From: Marilutibacter penaei
Lineage (GTDB): Bacteria > Pseudomonadota > Gammaproteobacteria > Xanthomonadales > Xanthomonadaceae
Assembly (NCBI RefSeq): GCF_014145395.1
Contig: NZ_JACHTE010000005.1
Coordinates: 62,001-126,000, forward strand
DNA length: 64,000 nt
Reading direction: 5' to 3'
This document shows, piece by piece, positions 47,455-56,856 of the stretch. The notes below the pieces were generated by a model, which made no database searches, was not told where the DNA came from, and saw only the letters and a list, made by a program, of their open reading frames with translations. The position numbers were made by a program, and so were the translations under genes. The first letter of the stretch is position 1, and each line of letters opens with the position of its first letter.

Positions 47455-47901
47455 ATGACTCGCCGCACCCTTCGCCTGCTGGCATTCGCCAGCGCCCTGT
47501 CGATCGCATTCGCCGCTGCGGGCGCGTGGGCGGGTCCGCCCGCTGCGCCCCCGGGCGACGTGGCGCCCCTGCCCGCCTGGGAGCAGCTCACCCCGGCCCA
47601 GCGGGAGGCCCTGGTGGCACCGCTCCGCGAGCGCTGGAACAGCGAACCGCAAAAGCGGCAGCGCATGCTCGATCACGCCCGGCGCTGGCAGGAAATGACC
47701 CCCGAACAGCGCGCCCGCGCCCGGAACGGCCGCGAACGCTGGCAGCACATGGGCCCGGAAGAGCGGGCGCACAGCCGCGTGCTGTTCCGCGAGATGCAGC
47801 AGATGACGCCTGCCCAGCGCGATGCCCTCAAGGCGCAGTGGCGTGCGATGTCGCCCGAACAGAAACGGGCCTGGGTGGAACAGCACCGCGGGAACGATTG
47901 A
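47455..47901 (+). CDS. exported DUF3106 protein
   Basis: 148 residues. A signal peptide (LLAFASALSIAFAAAGAWA) precedes a helical, Arg/Gln/Glu-rich domain with repeated WxxLTPAQREAL / MTPEQRARAR / MSPEQKRAW motifs, the DUF3106 hallmark. It resembles CpxP/Spy-like periplasmic helical proteins in composition. It is the last gene of the sigma operon; its start lies 1 nt past the preceding stop codon. Function unknown, possibly the envelope-sensing or protective output. Confidence 0.85.
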   Translation: MTRRTLRLLAFASALSIAFAAAGAWAGPPAAPPGDVAPLPAWEQLTPAQREALVAPLRERWNSEPQKRQRMLDHARRWQEMTPEQRARARNGRERWQHMGPEERAHSRVLFREMQQMTPAQRDALKAQWRAMSPEQKRAWVEQHRGND

Positions 47902-47918
47902 CGCTTCGGGCGAGGCGC

Positions 47919-49982
47919 TCAGTTCCCCGCCACCAGCGCCGCCACCACGTCTTCCCAGAGACCGCGCGACCCGGTCCGCCGCAAACGCCCCTGGTCGCGC
48001 GCCGCCGCCAGCACGTCGGGTTCGATAGCGATCTGCGCACCTTCGGGGTCGAGCAGCAGATGGCTGCCCCGGCATTGCGTCGCGCCGACCACGAGCAGGG
48101 CACGCGGCGCATCCGGGCCCACGGCCAGCACCACGCGCTCCCCGGGCTGCAACACGCAAGCGGGCGTACGCATCGCATCCGGCAGGTCCCGTCCGGCCGC
48201 CGGTCGCCGCCACTCGACGCGGACCGCATCCGGCTCGGCCAGTTCGGCGACCAGCGCGCCGACGAGTGCGTCCGCGGCCGTCTGGTCCAGACCCGCCACC
48301 ATGCACGCTCGCCGGACATCGGCCTCGGCCTCCAGCAAGCCGTCGGCGACGCTGGCGCCCATGGCCGACGAGGCCGCCTGGTCGAGCGTCATCAGTGCGT
48401 GACCCAGGGCCTGCATGCCGAGGAATGCCTCGGAGTCGGCCCCCTCGCGAAGCCATACACGCTCCAGCGCCACCGGCCAGGTCTCCTGCAGGAACCGGGC
48501 GATCGCCGGTCGCACCGTCTCCCGTGCCGGCAGCCCCTGCTGCGCGGCGTGGACCGCCCCTGCCGCCAGGACCCGCCGCTCCCGGCCGTCCATCGCCTGC
48601 AATGCACGCCGCGCCAGCAAGCGGGCCTTTCGTTCGTGGGACTCGCGCTCCGTCTCCAGCCGCTCCAGCACGTCGCGGAACGGGCGCGGGTCGCCGTTGA
48701 AATCGCGCGCCACCTGCCCGGTCAGCGCAACCGCGATGCCATGCAGGACATCGCCGCCGCGCTGGCCATCCAGCGCCGACACCAGGGCTGCCATGCATCG
48801 GCGCACCGGGTGGCCGGCGTCATCGAGCATCGCGGGCGATTGCCAGATGGCCAGCGTCAGGGGGAGGCCGAGGGCGCTGAGGGCGCGAGCGCCCTCGGCG
48901 TCGAACGCACCCTGGCGGCACACTTCCCCGATCAGCAAGGACGCGACTTCACTGGCGTCGCGTTGCGCATCCGCGAACCTCACTTCGGACGCGGCCATCC
49001 CCAGTCCACCCGCGACGCGCAGCAGCAGGCCTTCCAGGCCGACGGCCTGCCCCACACCCTCCCTGTCCGGGTCAGGCCCTTCGGTCTGGGCCAACGACAG
49101 GACCGCCTGGAACTCGGTGTCGCTCATGGCGCGCCGGCGGTCGTCGGCGGCTGCAGCGGGCGCCTGGCGCGACTGCCAGGACTGCCGGCCGCGACGCAGC
49201 AGGGCGAGGGCCGCCGGCCCGGGTCGCGCCGTCTCGTCCCGCCCTACGGGCGCGGTGCCGGCGAGGGCGCCGGGGGGCGCGGTACCAATGCGACGGGTCA
49301 CCTGCAGGCCGTGCCGGTCCGAGTCGGACATGGCGAGCCCCTGGTCCGCCAACCAGCCGTTGAGCCAGTCGTAGAACCCGCCCAGCCGCTGCATGGCCAT
49401 CTGGAGGAACGTGCGGACCAGGCGCTCACGCAGGACGCGCGGACACTCCTGGGCCGGGAACACCTGCAGCAGCGCATGGACCAGCGCGGCGGGCGAGGTG
49501 GGCGGCGACGGCATGTCGACGACGCCCTTGGCGGCAGCCAACGCGGCATACCGGCTGTTGATGACCGCCAACGGATTGGCGAAACGCCGGTCGAGCATTT
49601 CCACCACCGGCTGGGCCAGCATCTGGGCATCCAGCATGCCATCGGACAGCAGGCTGAGCGGACCGTCGGGGGCCGTCGGCCACGCGCGGATCCCTCGATC
49701 GAGCACGCCCGTCCAGCGCTGCTCCAAGGCCATCACCTGCTTCGCCATCAGCGACAGGTGGATACGGGCGTCGGACAGATGCCCCTCCGGCCCATCCGGA
49801 GGCGCATTCGTGTCCGCCGAGCCGCACGCGGCAGCGTCCAGCGCCGTGCTCGCGGCCTGCAACAGTTCCGGAATCCAGTCCCGCAAACGCTTGACCGCTT
49901 CGACCGCCAGAGCATCCGTGATCCGTTCGGGACGAAACGCAAGCGACGCGGACGACCTCACGTCTTCGTCGATCGCGATCAT
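47919..49982 (-). CDS. large protein of unknown function, possibly DUF1631-related
   Basis: 687 residues. No signal peptide or membrane helix. It is Ala/Leu-rich and mostly helical; recognisable blocks are LSLMAKQVMALEQRWTGVLDRG, MLAQPVVEMLDRRFANPLAVINSRYAAL and RLVRTFLQMAMQRLGGFYDWLNGWLADQG. The C-terminal 90 residues look like a beta-rich domain (ACVLQPGERVVLAVG...RALLVVGATQCRGSHLLL). Position near a DUF1631 gene and loosely similar helical makeup suggest a distant relationship, which I cannot confirm. Confidence 0.7.
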   Translation of the reverse strand: MIAIDEDVRSSASLAFRPERITDALAVEAVKRLRDWIPELLQAASTALDAAACGSADTNAPPDGPEGHLSDARIHLSLMAKQVMALEQRWTGVLDRGIRAWPTAPDGPLSLLSDGMLDAQMLAQPVVEMLDRRFANPLAVINSRYAALAAAKGVVDMPSPPTSPAALVHALLQVFPAQECPRVLRERLVRTFLQMAMQRLGGFYDWLNGWLADQGLAMSDSDRHGLQVTRRIGTAPPGALAGTAPVGRDETARPGPAALALLRRGRQSWQSRQAPAAAADDRRRAMSDTEFQAVLSLAQTEGPDPDREGVGQAVGLEGLLLRVAGGLGMAASEVRFADAQRDASEVASLLIGEVCRQGAFDAEGARALSALGLPLTLAIWQSPAMLDDAGHPVRRCMAALVSALDGQRGGDVLHGIAVALTGQVARDFNGDPRPFRDVLERLETERESHERKARLLARRALQAMDGRERRVLAAGAVHAAQQGLPARETVRPAIARFLQETWPVALERVWLREGADSEAFLGMQALGHALMTLDQAASSAMGASVADGLLEAEADVRRACMVAGLDQTAADALVGALVAELAEPDAVRVEWRRPAAGRDLPDAMRTPACVLQPGERVVLAVGPDAPRALLVVGATQCRGSHLLLDPEGAQIAIEPDVLAAARDQGRLRRTGSRGLWEDVVAALVAGN

Positions 49983-50074
49983 GGGGTGCCCCCTGCCTGT
50001 GACCCATCAGGCAGACGATAGCCGATAAAAACGCGAAACCTGTCACACAATCTTGATCGATCTGAACAACGCCG

Positions 50075-51202
50075 TCAGGCAGCGGCAGGCGAACGCTCCG
50101 GCCAGACGGTCTTTGCGAGCAGTTCGTCGTCCCAGTTGAAGGCCACCTGGCCGTCCACCAGGAACAGGCTGGCGAAATTGAACAGGTTGCGTGCGTACAT
50201 CTCGCTGGCGTGGACGGCGCCGCGACTGGCCAGGTTGAGCGGTCCGGCCACCACGACGCCGTTGGACTGCGTGGTCTCGCCGGGACGGGTCAGTTCGCAG
50301 TTGCCGCCGGTTTCAGCCGCGAGGTCGACCACCACGCTGCCCGGCTTCATGCCGGCGACCATGGCCGCGGTGATGATCCGCGGCGCCGGTCGGCCGGGTA
50401 CGGCCGCGGTGCAGACGACCACGTCCACGCTCTTCAGGTGCTCCCCGAGTCGGCGTTGCTGCTCGGCGCGCTCGTCGTCGGTGAGTGCCCGGGCGTACCC
50501 CCCCTCCCCGGCCGCGCTGACACCGAGGTCGAGGAAACGGCCGCCCAGCGATTCGATCTGTTCGCGCGTCTCCGGGCGCACGTCGAAGCCCTCGACCTGC
50601 GCGCCCAGACGCTTCGCGGTCGCGATGGCCTGCAGACCCGCGACGCCCGCACCGACGACCAGCACCTTGGAGGGCCGGATCGTGCCCGCGGCGGTGGTGA
50701 GCATGGGGAAGAAACGAGGCGCACGTTGCGCGGCCTCGAGCACGGCCTTGTATCCGGCCATGCCTGCCTGGGAACTGAGCACGTCCATGGACTGCGCCCG
50801 GGTGGTGCGCGGCAGGCGCTCGAGCGGGAAGGCATGCAGCCTGCGCTCGCCGATGGCCTGGGCCCGCGCGTCGTCGGACTGCGGCGCCAACAGGCCGACG
50901 ATCGCGGCGCCTTCGCGCAGGGAGGACAGGGTGGCGGCGTCGGGCGCCTGCACGCACAACAGGACGTCGGCATCGTGGACGCGGGCGGCATCCCCGACCT
51001 CGGCGCCGGCCTCGCGGTAGGCATCGTCGGTGAAGGCGGCGGCCTCGCCTGCTCCTTCCTCGACGCGGACCCGCACGCCAGCCGCCACGAACTTCCGGCA
51101 GGTTTCGGGGGTCAGCGCCACCCGGCACTCACCGGGCGCGCGTTCGCGCAGTACACCCACGGTTGCCGCCGTCGATGCCGTCGATGCCGTCTGTTCCGTC
51201 AT
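50075..51202 (-). CDS. pntAA: NAD(P) transhydrogenase subunit alpha part 1
   Basis: 375 residues, the NAD(H)-binding dI domain. Family blocks: GVLRERAPGECRVALTPETCRKFVAAG, LSSQAGMAGYKAVLEAA, VLVVGAGVAGLQAIATAKRLGAQVEGFDVRPETREQ and GSVVVDLAAETGGNCELTRPGE. The alpha subunit is split, as in many bacteria, but its partner pntAB-pntB lies about 3.8 kb downstream with unrelated genes between, so expression must be coordinated from separate promoters. Confidence 0.97.
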   Translation of the reverse strand: MTEQTASTASTAATVGVLRERAPGECRVALTPETCRKFVAAGVRVRVEEGAGEAAAFTDDAYREAGAEVGDAARVHDADVLLCVQAPDAATLSSLREGAAIVGLLAPQSDDARAQAIGERRLHAFPLERLPRTTRAQSMDVLSSQAGMAGYKAVLEAAQRAPRFFPMLTTAAGTIRPSKVLVVGAGVAGLQAIATAKRLGAQVEGFDVRPETREQIESLGGRFLDLGVSAAGEGGYARALTDDERAEQQRRLGEHLKSVDVVVCTAAVPGRPAPRIITAAMVAGMKPGSVVVDLAAETGGNCELTRPGETTQSNGVVVAGPLNLASRGAVHASEMYARNLFNFASLFLVDGQVAFNWDDELLAKTVWPERSPAAA

Positions 51203-51315
51203 GCCGTCGCTCCACGCGGGGGGTCTGCCCCGGACCCTCGCATCCTAACGAAACGCCAGGCGGGCTGGGAACGGCGCCGGCACCGCCGACGGTCCGCCCG
51301 GCCTGTGCGGTGCGC

Positions 51316-53586
51316 TCAGTAGGTTTCGGCCGCGCTGTCGATGCGCTCGCGCACCCGGCGCATGGCCTCGTCGAAGGCGGAGCGCTCGGAGCCCACCACC
51401 AGCCGGCCATCCTGCTCCATGACCGCCAGCTCCTCCGCCGAGGCCACCAGCATGCGCAGGCCGCGGCGGTTGACCAGCAGGAAGCGCGAGGTCATCGGGC
51501 TGACCCAGGCGACCTTCGCCGCGGCCACGTCGCCGTGCACATCGGTCAGGCGGACCCAGTCACCGGGCTCCAGTTTCCGCATGCGCTCGGCCACGGTGGG
51601 GTCGTGGCCGACACCGGTCGTGCCGCCGGCGAGCCAGAGCTTCCGCTCCTCCCCGCTTTCCACGGTCTCGCCGCCCGACAGGGGCTTGGCGCTCTGGGCC
51701 CGACGCGGGCCGTCGGGCGTGGCGAGCGCGCGTACCAGCCCGGCCAGGCCATGCTGTGCGGCGCTTTCGTCCAGGCCGGAACTGGCAAGGCACCGCAGCA
51801 CCAGCGGCTCGATGGCAAGCAGGTGGTCGGCCAGCTCACGCCCCCGGTTCTCGGCGGCGAGGCGGTCGGCCTTGAGCAGGGCGTCGCCCAGGGCGATGGC
51901 TTCCTCGCGCCGGGCGGGATCTTCGTCGCGCAGCTGCGTCTGGACGATGTGGTGCCGCCAGGGCATGGCGAGGAAGTCGGCCACCGCCTGGGTCAGGCGG
52001 GTGCTCCGCAGGCGCTGCACCAGGGCCTCGTCGGCACTCTCCCGCGCCTTGTCGAGGCGCTCGCGGCCGAGGGTCGCCTTGACCAGCCGGTCCTCCTGGA
52101 GCTGGCTGCGCTTGCGGTGCTGCCCCAGCAGCGCGTCCAGCTCGGCATGCGCCAGCTCGAACACTGCGACGTCCTCGTTGTACTCGGCCACCACCCGCTG
52201 GGATGCAGCGGCGGCACGCTCCAGCAGTTCCTTCTCCTGCGGCGTGGCGCCCTGGTTGCCTTCGCAGGCCTCGGTGATGGCGTCCAGCAATTTCCTGGCC
52301 GGGTGCTCGCGTTCGACGAACAGGCCTTCGTCGGTGAGCGCGACCTTCACATAGGGCAGGACCAGGCGGCCGTAGAGGCGGCGCGCACGATCCTGCAGCG
52401 AGTTGGACCGGAAAAGCGAGTCGAAAAGCAGCGCCACGAGATCGATGGCGTCCTCTTCCTGGTCGCTGAAACGGGTCTGCTCCGGGTCCACTCCGATGCG
52501 GCGCGCCCCGTCCCCGAGGTGTTCGCGGATCGCATCGCCGAGCCGGCCGGGGCCGGCGAGTGCACGTGCGAAGGTGTCGGACGGCTCGGGCTGCAGCAGG
52601 TTGACGAGATTGAGCATCTCATCGATACGCAACTCGCGCCGCGGGGTGCCCCCGAGGCCGCGATCGCGCGGGGCCGGTGCCGGGGATCGCGACGTTGCGG
52701 CGCCGGACGACCCTGCCATGCCGCCCTCGCGCCACATCCGGAGCATCGAACGCAGGTCGGCCATGTCGGCATCGGGCATGTGCCCGGCGGCGGGCATCCC
52801 CGCACCGCCATGGAAGTCCTGCATCGCTGCGCCGCTGTTCACGCCTGCGTGTCCCCGGTAAGGCACGGCGTCCACCGTGTCGTGGATGTAGCCACCCGCG
52901 TGGGCGGATGGAGCGGAGGCGCGCGGCATGGCGGCCGGACCCCGGGCGCCGGTCATGGCGCCGAAGCCGGTCGCGGCGAGCAGTGCATTGGCCCGCTGGT
53001 AGACATCGCCCAGGCGACGCACCAGTTCCGCCTCGTACTGTCGGACCAGCAGGCCGCGCACGTTGTCGGTGACTTCGGTTTCGCGGAACGTCTCGACGAA
53101 CGCCGCCGCGAGCCGGTCCGGTCCGATCGGATTGGGCACCTCGGGCATGCCGAGGGTGGCCGCCATGTCGCGCAGGCGCGCGTCCATGGCGTCGATCGCC
53201 TCGCCGAAGCGCCCCTGGAGCGACTCCGCCAGACGCTGGCCGTCTAGGTGATAGGCCAGATGCACGTCATCGATCAGGCCCAGCGGAAGCTCGCTGCGAG
53301 TACGGACGCGGAGGCCGCGGAAGTCGTCGAACCCCTTCGCCAGCTGCTGGCGGAAACGCATGACCAGCGACGCGGCCTGGCCGCGCATCATCCGCAGGGC
53401 GGTCTGGTCCTCGAAATGGCCGGGACCGACATCGCCCGACTGCAACGCCATCGACAGCGCCTGCTCGACGCCCGGGTAGAGGGCATCGGGCAGGCCGCCG
53501 AGCTTCTCGACGGTCTGACGCTTGATTTCTTCGAGGACCCGCAGCGGCTCGCTGCTGGTCGCCTGCGATGCATTTGGCACGCCCAT
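51316..53586 (-). CDS. DUF1631 protein
   Basis: 756 residues. DUF1631 features: VLEEIKRQTVEKLGGLPDALYPGVEQAL at the N terminus, a central low-complexity Gly/Ala/Pro/His linker (about 220-310), EEDAIDLVALLFDSLFRSNSLQDRARRLYGRLVLPYVKVAL, and a C-terminal PilZ-like beta-rich part with LEPGDWVRLTDVHGDVAAAKVAWVSPMTSRFLLVNRRGLRMLV. That last stretch resembles c-di-GMP-effector PilZ folds, but I do not see the full RxxxR/DxSxxG signature. Function unknown. Confidence 0.85.
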   Translation of the reverse strand: MGVPNASQATSSEPLRVLEEIKRQTVEKLGGLPDALYPGVEQALSMALQSGDVGPGHFEDQTALRMMRGQAASLVMRFRQQLAKGFDDFRGLRVRTRSELPLGLIDDVHLAYHLDGQRLAESLQGRFGEAIDAMDARLRDMAATLGMPEVPNPIGPDRLAAAFVETFRETEVTDNVRGLLVRQYEAELVRRLGDVYQRANALLAATGFGAMTGARGPAAMPRASAPSAHAGGYIHDTVDAVPYRGHAGVNSGAAMQDFHGGAGMPAAGHMPDADMADLRSMLRMWREGGMAGSSGAATSRSPAPAPRDRGLGGTPRRELRIDEMLNLVNLLQPEPSDTFARALAGPGRLGDAIREHLGDGARRIGVDPEQTRFSDQEEDAIDLVALLFDSLFRSNSLQDRARRLYGRLVLPYVKVALTDEGLFVEREHPARKLLDAITEACEGNQGATPQEKELLERAAAASQRVVAEYNEDVAVFELAHAELDALLGQHRKRSQLQEDRLVKATLGRERLDKARESADEALVQRLRSTRLTQAVADFLAMPWRHHIVQTQLRDEDPARREEAIALGDALLKADRLAAENRGRELADHLLAIEPLVLRCLASSGLDESAAQHGLAGLVRALATPDGPRRAQSAKPLSGGETVESGEERKLWLAGGTTGVGHDPTVAERMRKLEPGDWVRLTDVHGDVAAAKVAWVSPMTSRFLLVNRRGLRMLVASAEELAVMEQDGRLVVGSERSAFDEAMRRVRERIDSAAETY

Positions 53587-53691
53587 GACCCCTGACCCGG
53601 CGAGGTGACGCGATGCGTCGGTTACCGCACGCTTGGGAGCATAGTGGCAATATGGGGCAGGTCCCCTCTTGAGCTTTCCGAACTGTGACTC

Positions 53692-54300
53692 ATGTCGCCC
53701 ACCCATCTCGACGACGTGCCGCCCGTGCCCCCCGTTTCCCTGCTTGACGCCCTCGACGAACGCCGCTCGGTGCCGGCCCGCCAGCTCGGCACACCCGCCC
53801 CGGACGAGGCCACGCTGCTGCGGATGCTCGCGTCCGCCTGCCGCGTACCGGACCACGGCAAGCGCGTGCCCTGGCGCTTCGTCTCGGTGCAGGGCGATGC
53901 CCGCCTCGCGCTGGGCGAGCGCCTGGCGACGCTGACCGCGTCGCGCGATCCGGAGGCCGCGCCCGCCGCGATCGAAAAGGACCGCGAACGCTTCTCCCAC
54001 GCACCGCTCGTGGTGACCGTGATCGCCCGCCTGGGCGAGGACGCCCAGATTCCCGGACAGGAGCGCCTGCTCACCGCCGGATGCGTGTGTTTCGCGCTGC
54101 TGCAGGCCGCACAGGGGCTGGGCTTCGGTGCCAGCTGGTTGACCGGGTGGCCGGCCTATGACCGGACCGTGCATGGCTGGCTGGGACTGTCGGACGATGA
54201 GGCCATCGCCGGTTTCATCCATATCGGCACGCCACGGCTGGAGGCGCCGGAGCGCGAACGCCCCGACCCTGCGACCCTGTTGACGGACTGGCGCCCCTGA
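53692..54300 (+). CDS. nitroreductase family protein (YdjA-like)
   Basis: 202 residues. The FMN-binding N-terminal motif ALDERRSVPARQL, ACRVPDHGKRVPWRFVSVQGDARLALG, and C-terminal AAQGLGFGASWLTGWPAYD and GFIHIGTP are typical of the short YdjA-type nitroreductases, which use NAD(P)H to reduce small electrophiles. The stop overlaps the following exonuclease gene (TGATG). Confidence 0.93.
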   Translation: MSPTHLDDVPPVPPVSLLDALDERRSVPARQLGTPAPDEATLLRMLASACRVPDHGKRVPWRFVSVQGDARLALGERLATLTASRDPEAAPAAIEKDRERFSHAPLVVTVIARLGEDAQIPGQERLLTAGCVCFALLQAAQGLGFGASWLTGWPAYDRTVHGWLGLSDDEAIAGFIHIGTPRLEAPERERPDPATLLTDWRP

Positions 54301-55211
54301 TGGGGGCCATGCCCACGCTCCACCTGGTGGATGCCAGCCTGTATGTCTTCCGGGCCTGGCACTCGATACCGGACGAGTTCTCCGACGCCGAGGGCTGGCC
54401 GACCAACGCCGTCCATGGGTTCGCGCGCTTCCTCGCCGAGCTGCTGGAACGTGCACGGCCCAGCCATGTCGTCGTCGCCTTCGACGAGGCCCTCGACAGC
54501 TGCTTCCGCAACGCGTTGTATCCGGCCTACAAGGCCAACCGCGAGCCGGCACCCGATGCCCTGAAGCGCCAGTTCGCCCACTGCCGGGCGCTGTGCGGGG
54601 CGCTGGGGCTCGACGTGCTGTCCCACCGCGAGTACGAGGCCGACGACCTGATCGGCAGCGCCGCCCATGCCGCCCGGGCCCGGGGCTTCCGGGCGGTCAT
54701 CGTCTCGGCGGACAAGGACCTCTCCCAACTGCTGGGCGATGGCGACGAGCAGTGGGACTTCGCGCGCAACCAGCGCTGGGGCGCCGCCGGGGTGCCCGCG
54801 CGGCATGGGGTCGAAGCGCGGCAGATCGCGGACTACCTGGCGCTGACCGGCGACAGCATCGACAACATCCCCGGGGTGCCCGGGGTGGGCGCGAAGACCG
54901 CGGCCGCGCTGCTGGCCCACTTCGGCACGCTGGATGCGCTGCTCGACCGCGTCGACGAAGTGCCTTACCTGCGCCTGCGCGGCGCGGCCAGCACCGCGCG
55001 CAAGCTGCGCGAGCACCGCGACCTGGCACTGCTCTGCCGGCGCCTCACCACGATCGCGCTGGATGCCCCGCTTGCCGTGGCTGACGGTGATTTCAGCCGC
55101 CGCACGGGCGATGCCGCGGCATTGCTGGCCCTGTGCGATGACCTGCGTTTCGGCCCGCTGACCCGGCGCCGCCTGCACGAGGCTGCCGGGCTGCCTTACG
55201 CGAACGGCTGA
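54300..55211 (+). CDS. 5'-3' exonuclease / flap endonuclease (Pol I N-terminal-like, Xni-type)
   Basis: 303 residues. The Asp-rich metal-binding core is intact: HLVDASLYVFRAWHS, VVAFDEALDSCFRNALYPAYKANREPAP, YEADDLIGS and IVSADKDLSQLL, then the helix-hairpin-helix DNA-binding motif DNIPGVPGVGAKTAAALLAHFGTL. It is a stand-alone relative of the DNA polymerase I 5' nuclease that would process RNA primers or flaps. Start at 54300 or ATG 54309. Confidence 0.93.
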   Translation: MGAMPTLHLVDASLYVFRAWHSIPDEFSDAEGWPTNAVHGFARFLAELLERARPSHVVVAFDEALDSCFRNALYPAYKANREPAPDALKRQFAHCRALCGALGLDVLSHREYEADDLIGSAAHAARARGFRAVIVSADKDLSQLLGDGDEQWDFARNQRWGAAGVPARHGVEARQIADYLALTGDSIDNIPGVPGVGAKTAAALLAHFGTLDALLDRVDEVPYLRLRGAASTARKLREHRDLALLCRRLTTIALDAPLAVADGDFSRRTGDAAALLALCDDLRFGPLTRRRLHEAAGLPYANG

Positions 55212-55239
55212 GCGTCTGCCGGATGTCACCCGGGCGCGC

Positions 55240-55245
55240 TACGAT
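55240..55245 (+). promoter_or_regulatory. -10 element placed for a leaderless Nudix transcript
   Basis: TACGAT ends 6 nt before the ATG of the Nudix gene; no Shine-Dalgarno fits between. Confidence 0.35.
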
Positions 55246-55251
55246 GGGCGC

Positions 55252-55818
55252 ATGCACAGCACGCCCACGGACGCTGCACACGAGCCGGTCGAGACCCTCC
55301 ACGAAGGCCAGTGGCTGCGCCTCAGTCGCCGCGGCAAGTGGGAATTCGCCGAGCGCACGCACGGCAAGGGGATGGCGGTGATCGTCATCGCCGTCACCCC
55401 TGATGACAAGGTGATATTCGTCGATCAGTACCGGGTGCCGCTGGGCGCCCGCACCATCGAGATGCCGGCGGGCCTGGTGGGCGACGACCATGCGCACGAC
55501 ACCCTGGCCTCGGCGGCGAAGCGCGAACTGGTCGAGGAAACCGGCTGGGAGGCGGGCCGCGTCGACGTGTTGCTGGTCGGCCCTACGTCCTCGGGGATGA
55601 GCAACGAGCGGATCGCCTTCGTGCGCGCGTCGGACCTGCGTCGCGTGGGTCCCGGCGGCGGCATCGACGACGAGGACATCACCGTCCACGAAGTGCCGCG
55701 CGCGGACGCGCCGGCCTGGCTGATGGACCGGCAGGCGGAAGGGTACGAACTGGACCTGAAACTATGGGCCGGGTTGTGGATGATCGACCGCAACCCGGAC
55801 GGTTCACCGGCAGGCTGA
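55252..55818 (+). CDS. Nudix hydrolase (ADP-ribose pyrophosphatase-like)
   Basis: 188 residues. The Nudix box is present as GDDHAHDTLASAAKRELVEETGW, with Asp in place of the first conserved Glu but the catalytic REx2EExG core intact. Upstream, IFVDQYRVPLGARTIEMPAGLVG is the typical ADP-ribose/GDP-mannose pyrophosphatase strand. It probably cleaves ADP-ribose or a nucleotide sugar. Confidence 0.93.
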   Translation: MHSTPTDAAHEPVETLHEGQWLRLSRRGKWEFAERTHGKGMAVIVIAVTPDDKVIFVDQYRVPLGARTIEMPAGLVGDDHAHDTLASAAKRELVEETGWEAGRVDVLLVGPTSSGMSNERIAFVRASDLRRVGPGGGIDDEDITVHEVPRADAPAWLMDRQAEGYELDLKLWAGLWMIDRNPDGSPAG

Positions 55819-55854
55819 GCGGCTGGCCGGGCAGACCCGCCCAGGCGAAACCGC

Positions 55855-56796
55855 TTACGCGAAACCGTCGGTCGCGGTGACCAGCGCGTCGATGTTCTCT
55901 TCTTCGAAGGCCGAATGTCCCGAAGTCGGGGTCATCACCAGCGACGCGCCCGGCCAGGCCTTGTGCAGGTCCCAGGCATTCTGCGGCGGACAGACGACGT
56001 CGTAGCGTCCATGCACGATCACGCCCGGGATCTCGGCCAGCTTGTCGGCATCCCGCAGCAGCTGGTCGTCCACTTCGAAGAACCCGCTGTGGATGAAGTA
56101 GTGGTTCTCGATGCGGGCGAAGGCCAAGGCGAAGTGCGGGTCCTCGTGGCTTCGTGCGAAGTCCTCGTCCACGTGCAGGAAACTCGTGGCGCCTTCCCAC
56201 ACGCTCCATGCCTTGGCCGCGGCCAGCCGGGTGGCCTCGTCGGCCGAGGTCAGCCGGCGGTGGAACGCGCTCATCAGGTCGTGGCGCTCCACCTCGGGGA
56301 TGGCGGCGACATAACGCGACCACGCCTCCGGGAACAGCCGGGACGCGCCCTCCTGGTAGAACCATTCCAGTTCCCAGCGGCGGAGCATGAAGATGCCCCG
56401 GAGCACCAGTTCGGTCACGCGCTTCGGATGGGTTTCGGCATAGGCCAGCGCGAGCGTTGACCCCCACGAACCGCCGAACACCTGCCAGCGATCGATGCCC
56501 AGCCGGCTGCGCAGCTTCTCGATGTCCTCGACCAGGTGCCAGGTCGTGTTGTCCTCGAGGTCCGCATGCGGGGTGGAGCGCCCGGCGCCACGCTGGTCGA
56601 ACAGGACGATGCGGTATTTCTCCGGATCGTGGAAGCGACGCATCTTCGCGCTGCATCCGCCCCCGGGACCGCCGTGCAGGATGACCACCGGCTTGCCTTC
56701 CGGGTTCCCGCACTCCTCGAAGTAAAGGGTGTGGCGATCGTCGACGTCGAGCTTGCCGGTGTTGAACGGTTCGATCTCGGGGTAGAGCTTTCGCAT
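55855..56796 (-). CDS. pip: prolyl iminopeptidase
   Basis: 313 residues, S33 family, cytoplasmic. It removes N-terminal proline. Start MRKLYPEIEPFNTGKLDVDDRHTLYFEECGNPEGKPVV, oxyanion motif HGGPGGGC, FDQRGAGRSTPHA, nucleophile GGSWGSTLALAYAE, and the acid/His pair in GRYDVVCPP and SGHSAFEEEN. ATG 56796 gives the canonical start; 18 more residues upstream lack support. Confidence 0.97.
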   Translation of the reverse strand: MRKLYPEIEPFNTGKLDVDDRHTLYFEECGNPEGKPVVILHGGPGGGCSAKMRRFHDPEKYRIVLFDQRGAGRSTPHADLEDNTTWHLVEDIEKLRSRLGIDRWQVFGGSWGSTLALAYAETHPKRVTELVLRGIFMLRRWELEWFYQEGASRLFPEAWSRYVAAIPEVERHDLMSAFHRRLTSADEATRLAAAKAWSVWEGATSFLHVDEDFARSHEDPHFALAFARIENHYFIHSGFFEVDDQLLRDADKLAEIPGVIVHGRYDVVCPPQNAWDLHKAWPGASLVMTPTSGHSAFEEENIDALVTATDGFA

Positions 56797-56856
56797 GCAG
56801 GTGTCCGGGGGTCTAGGGGCGTGCCGGGCCAAGGGATCGAGTGTAACCACTGCGGA

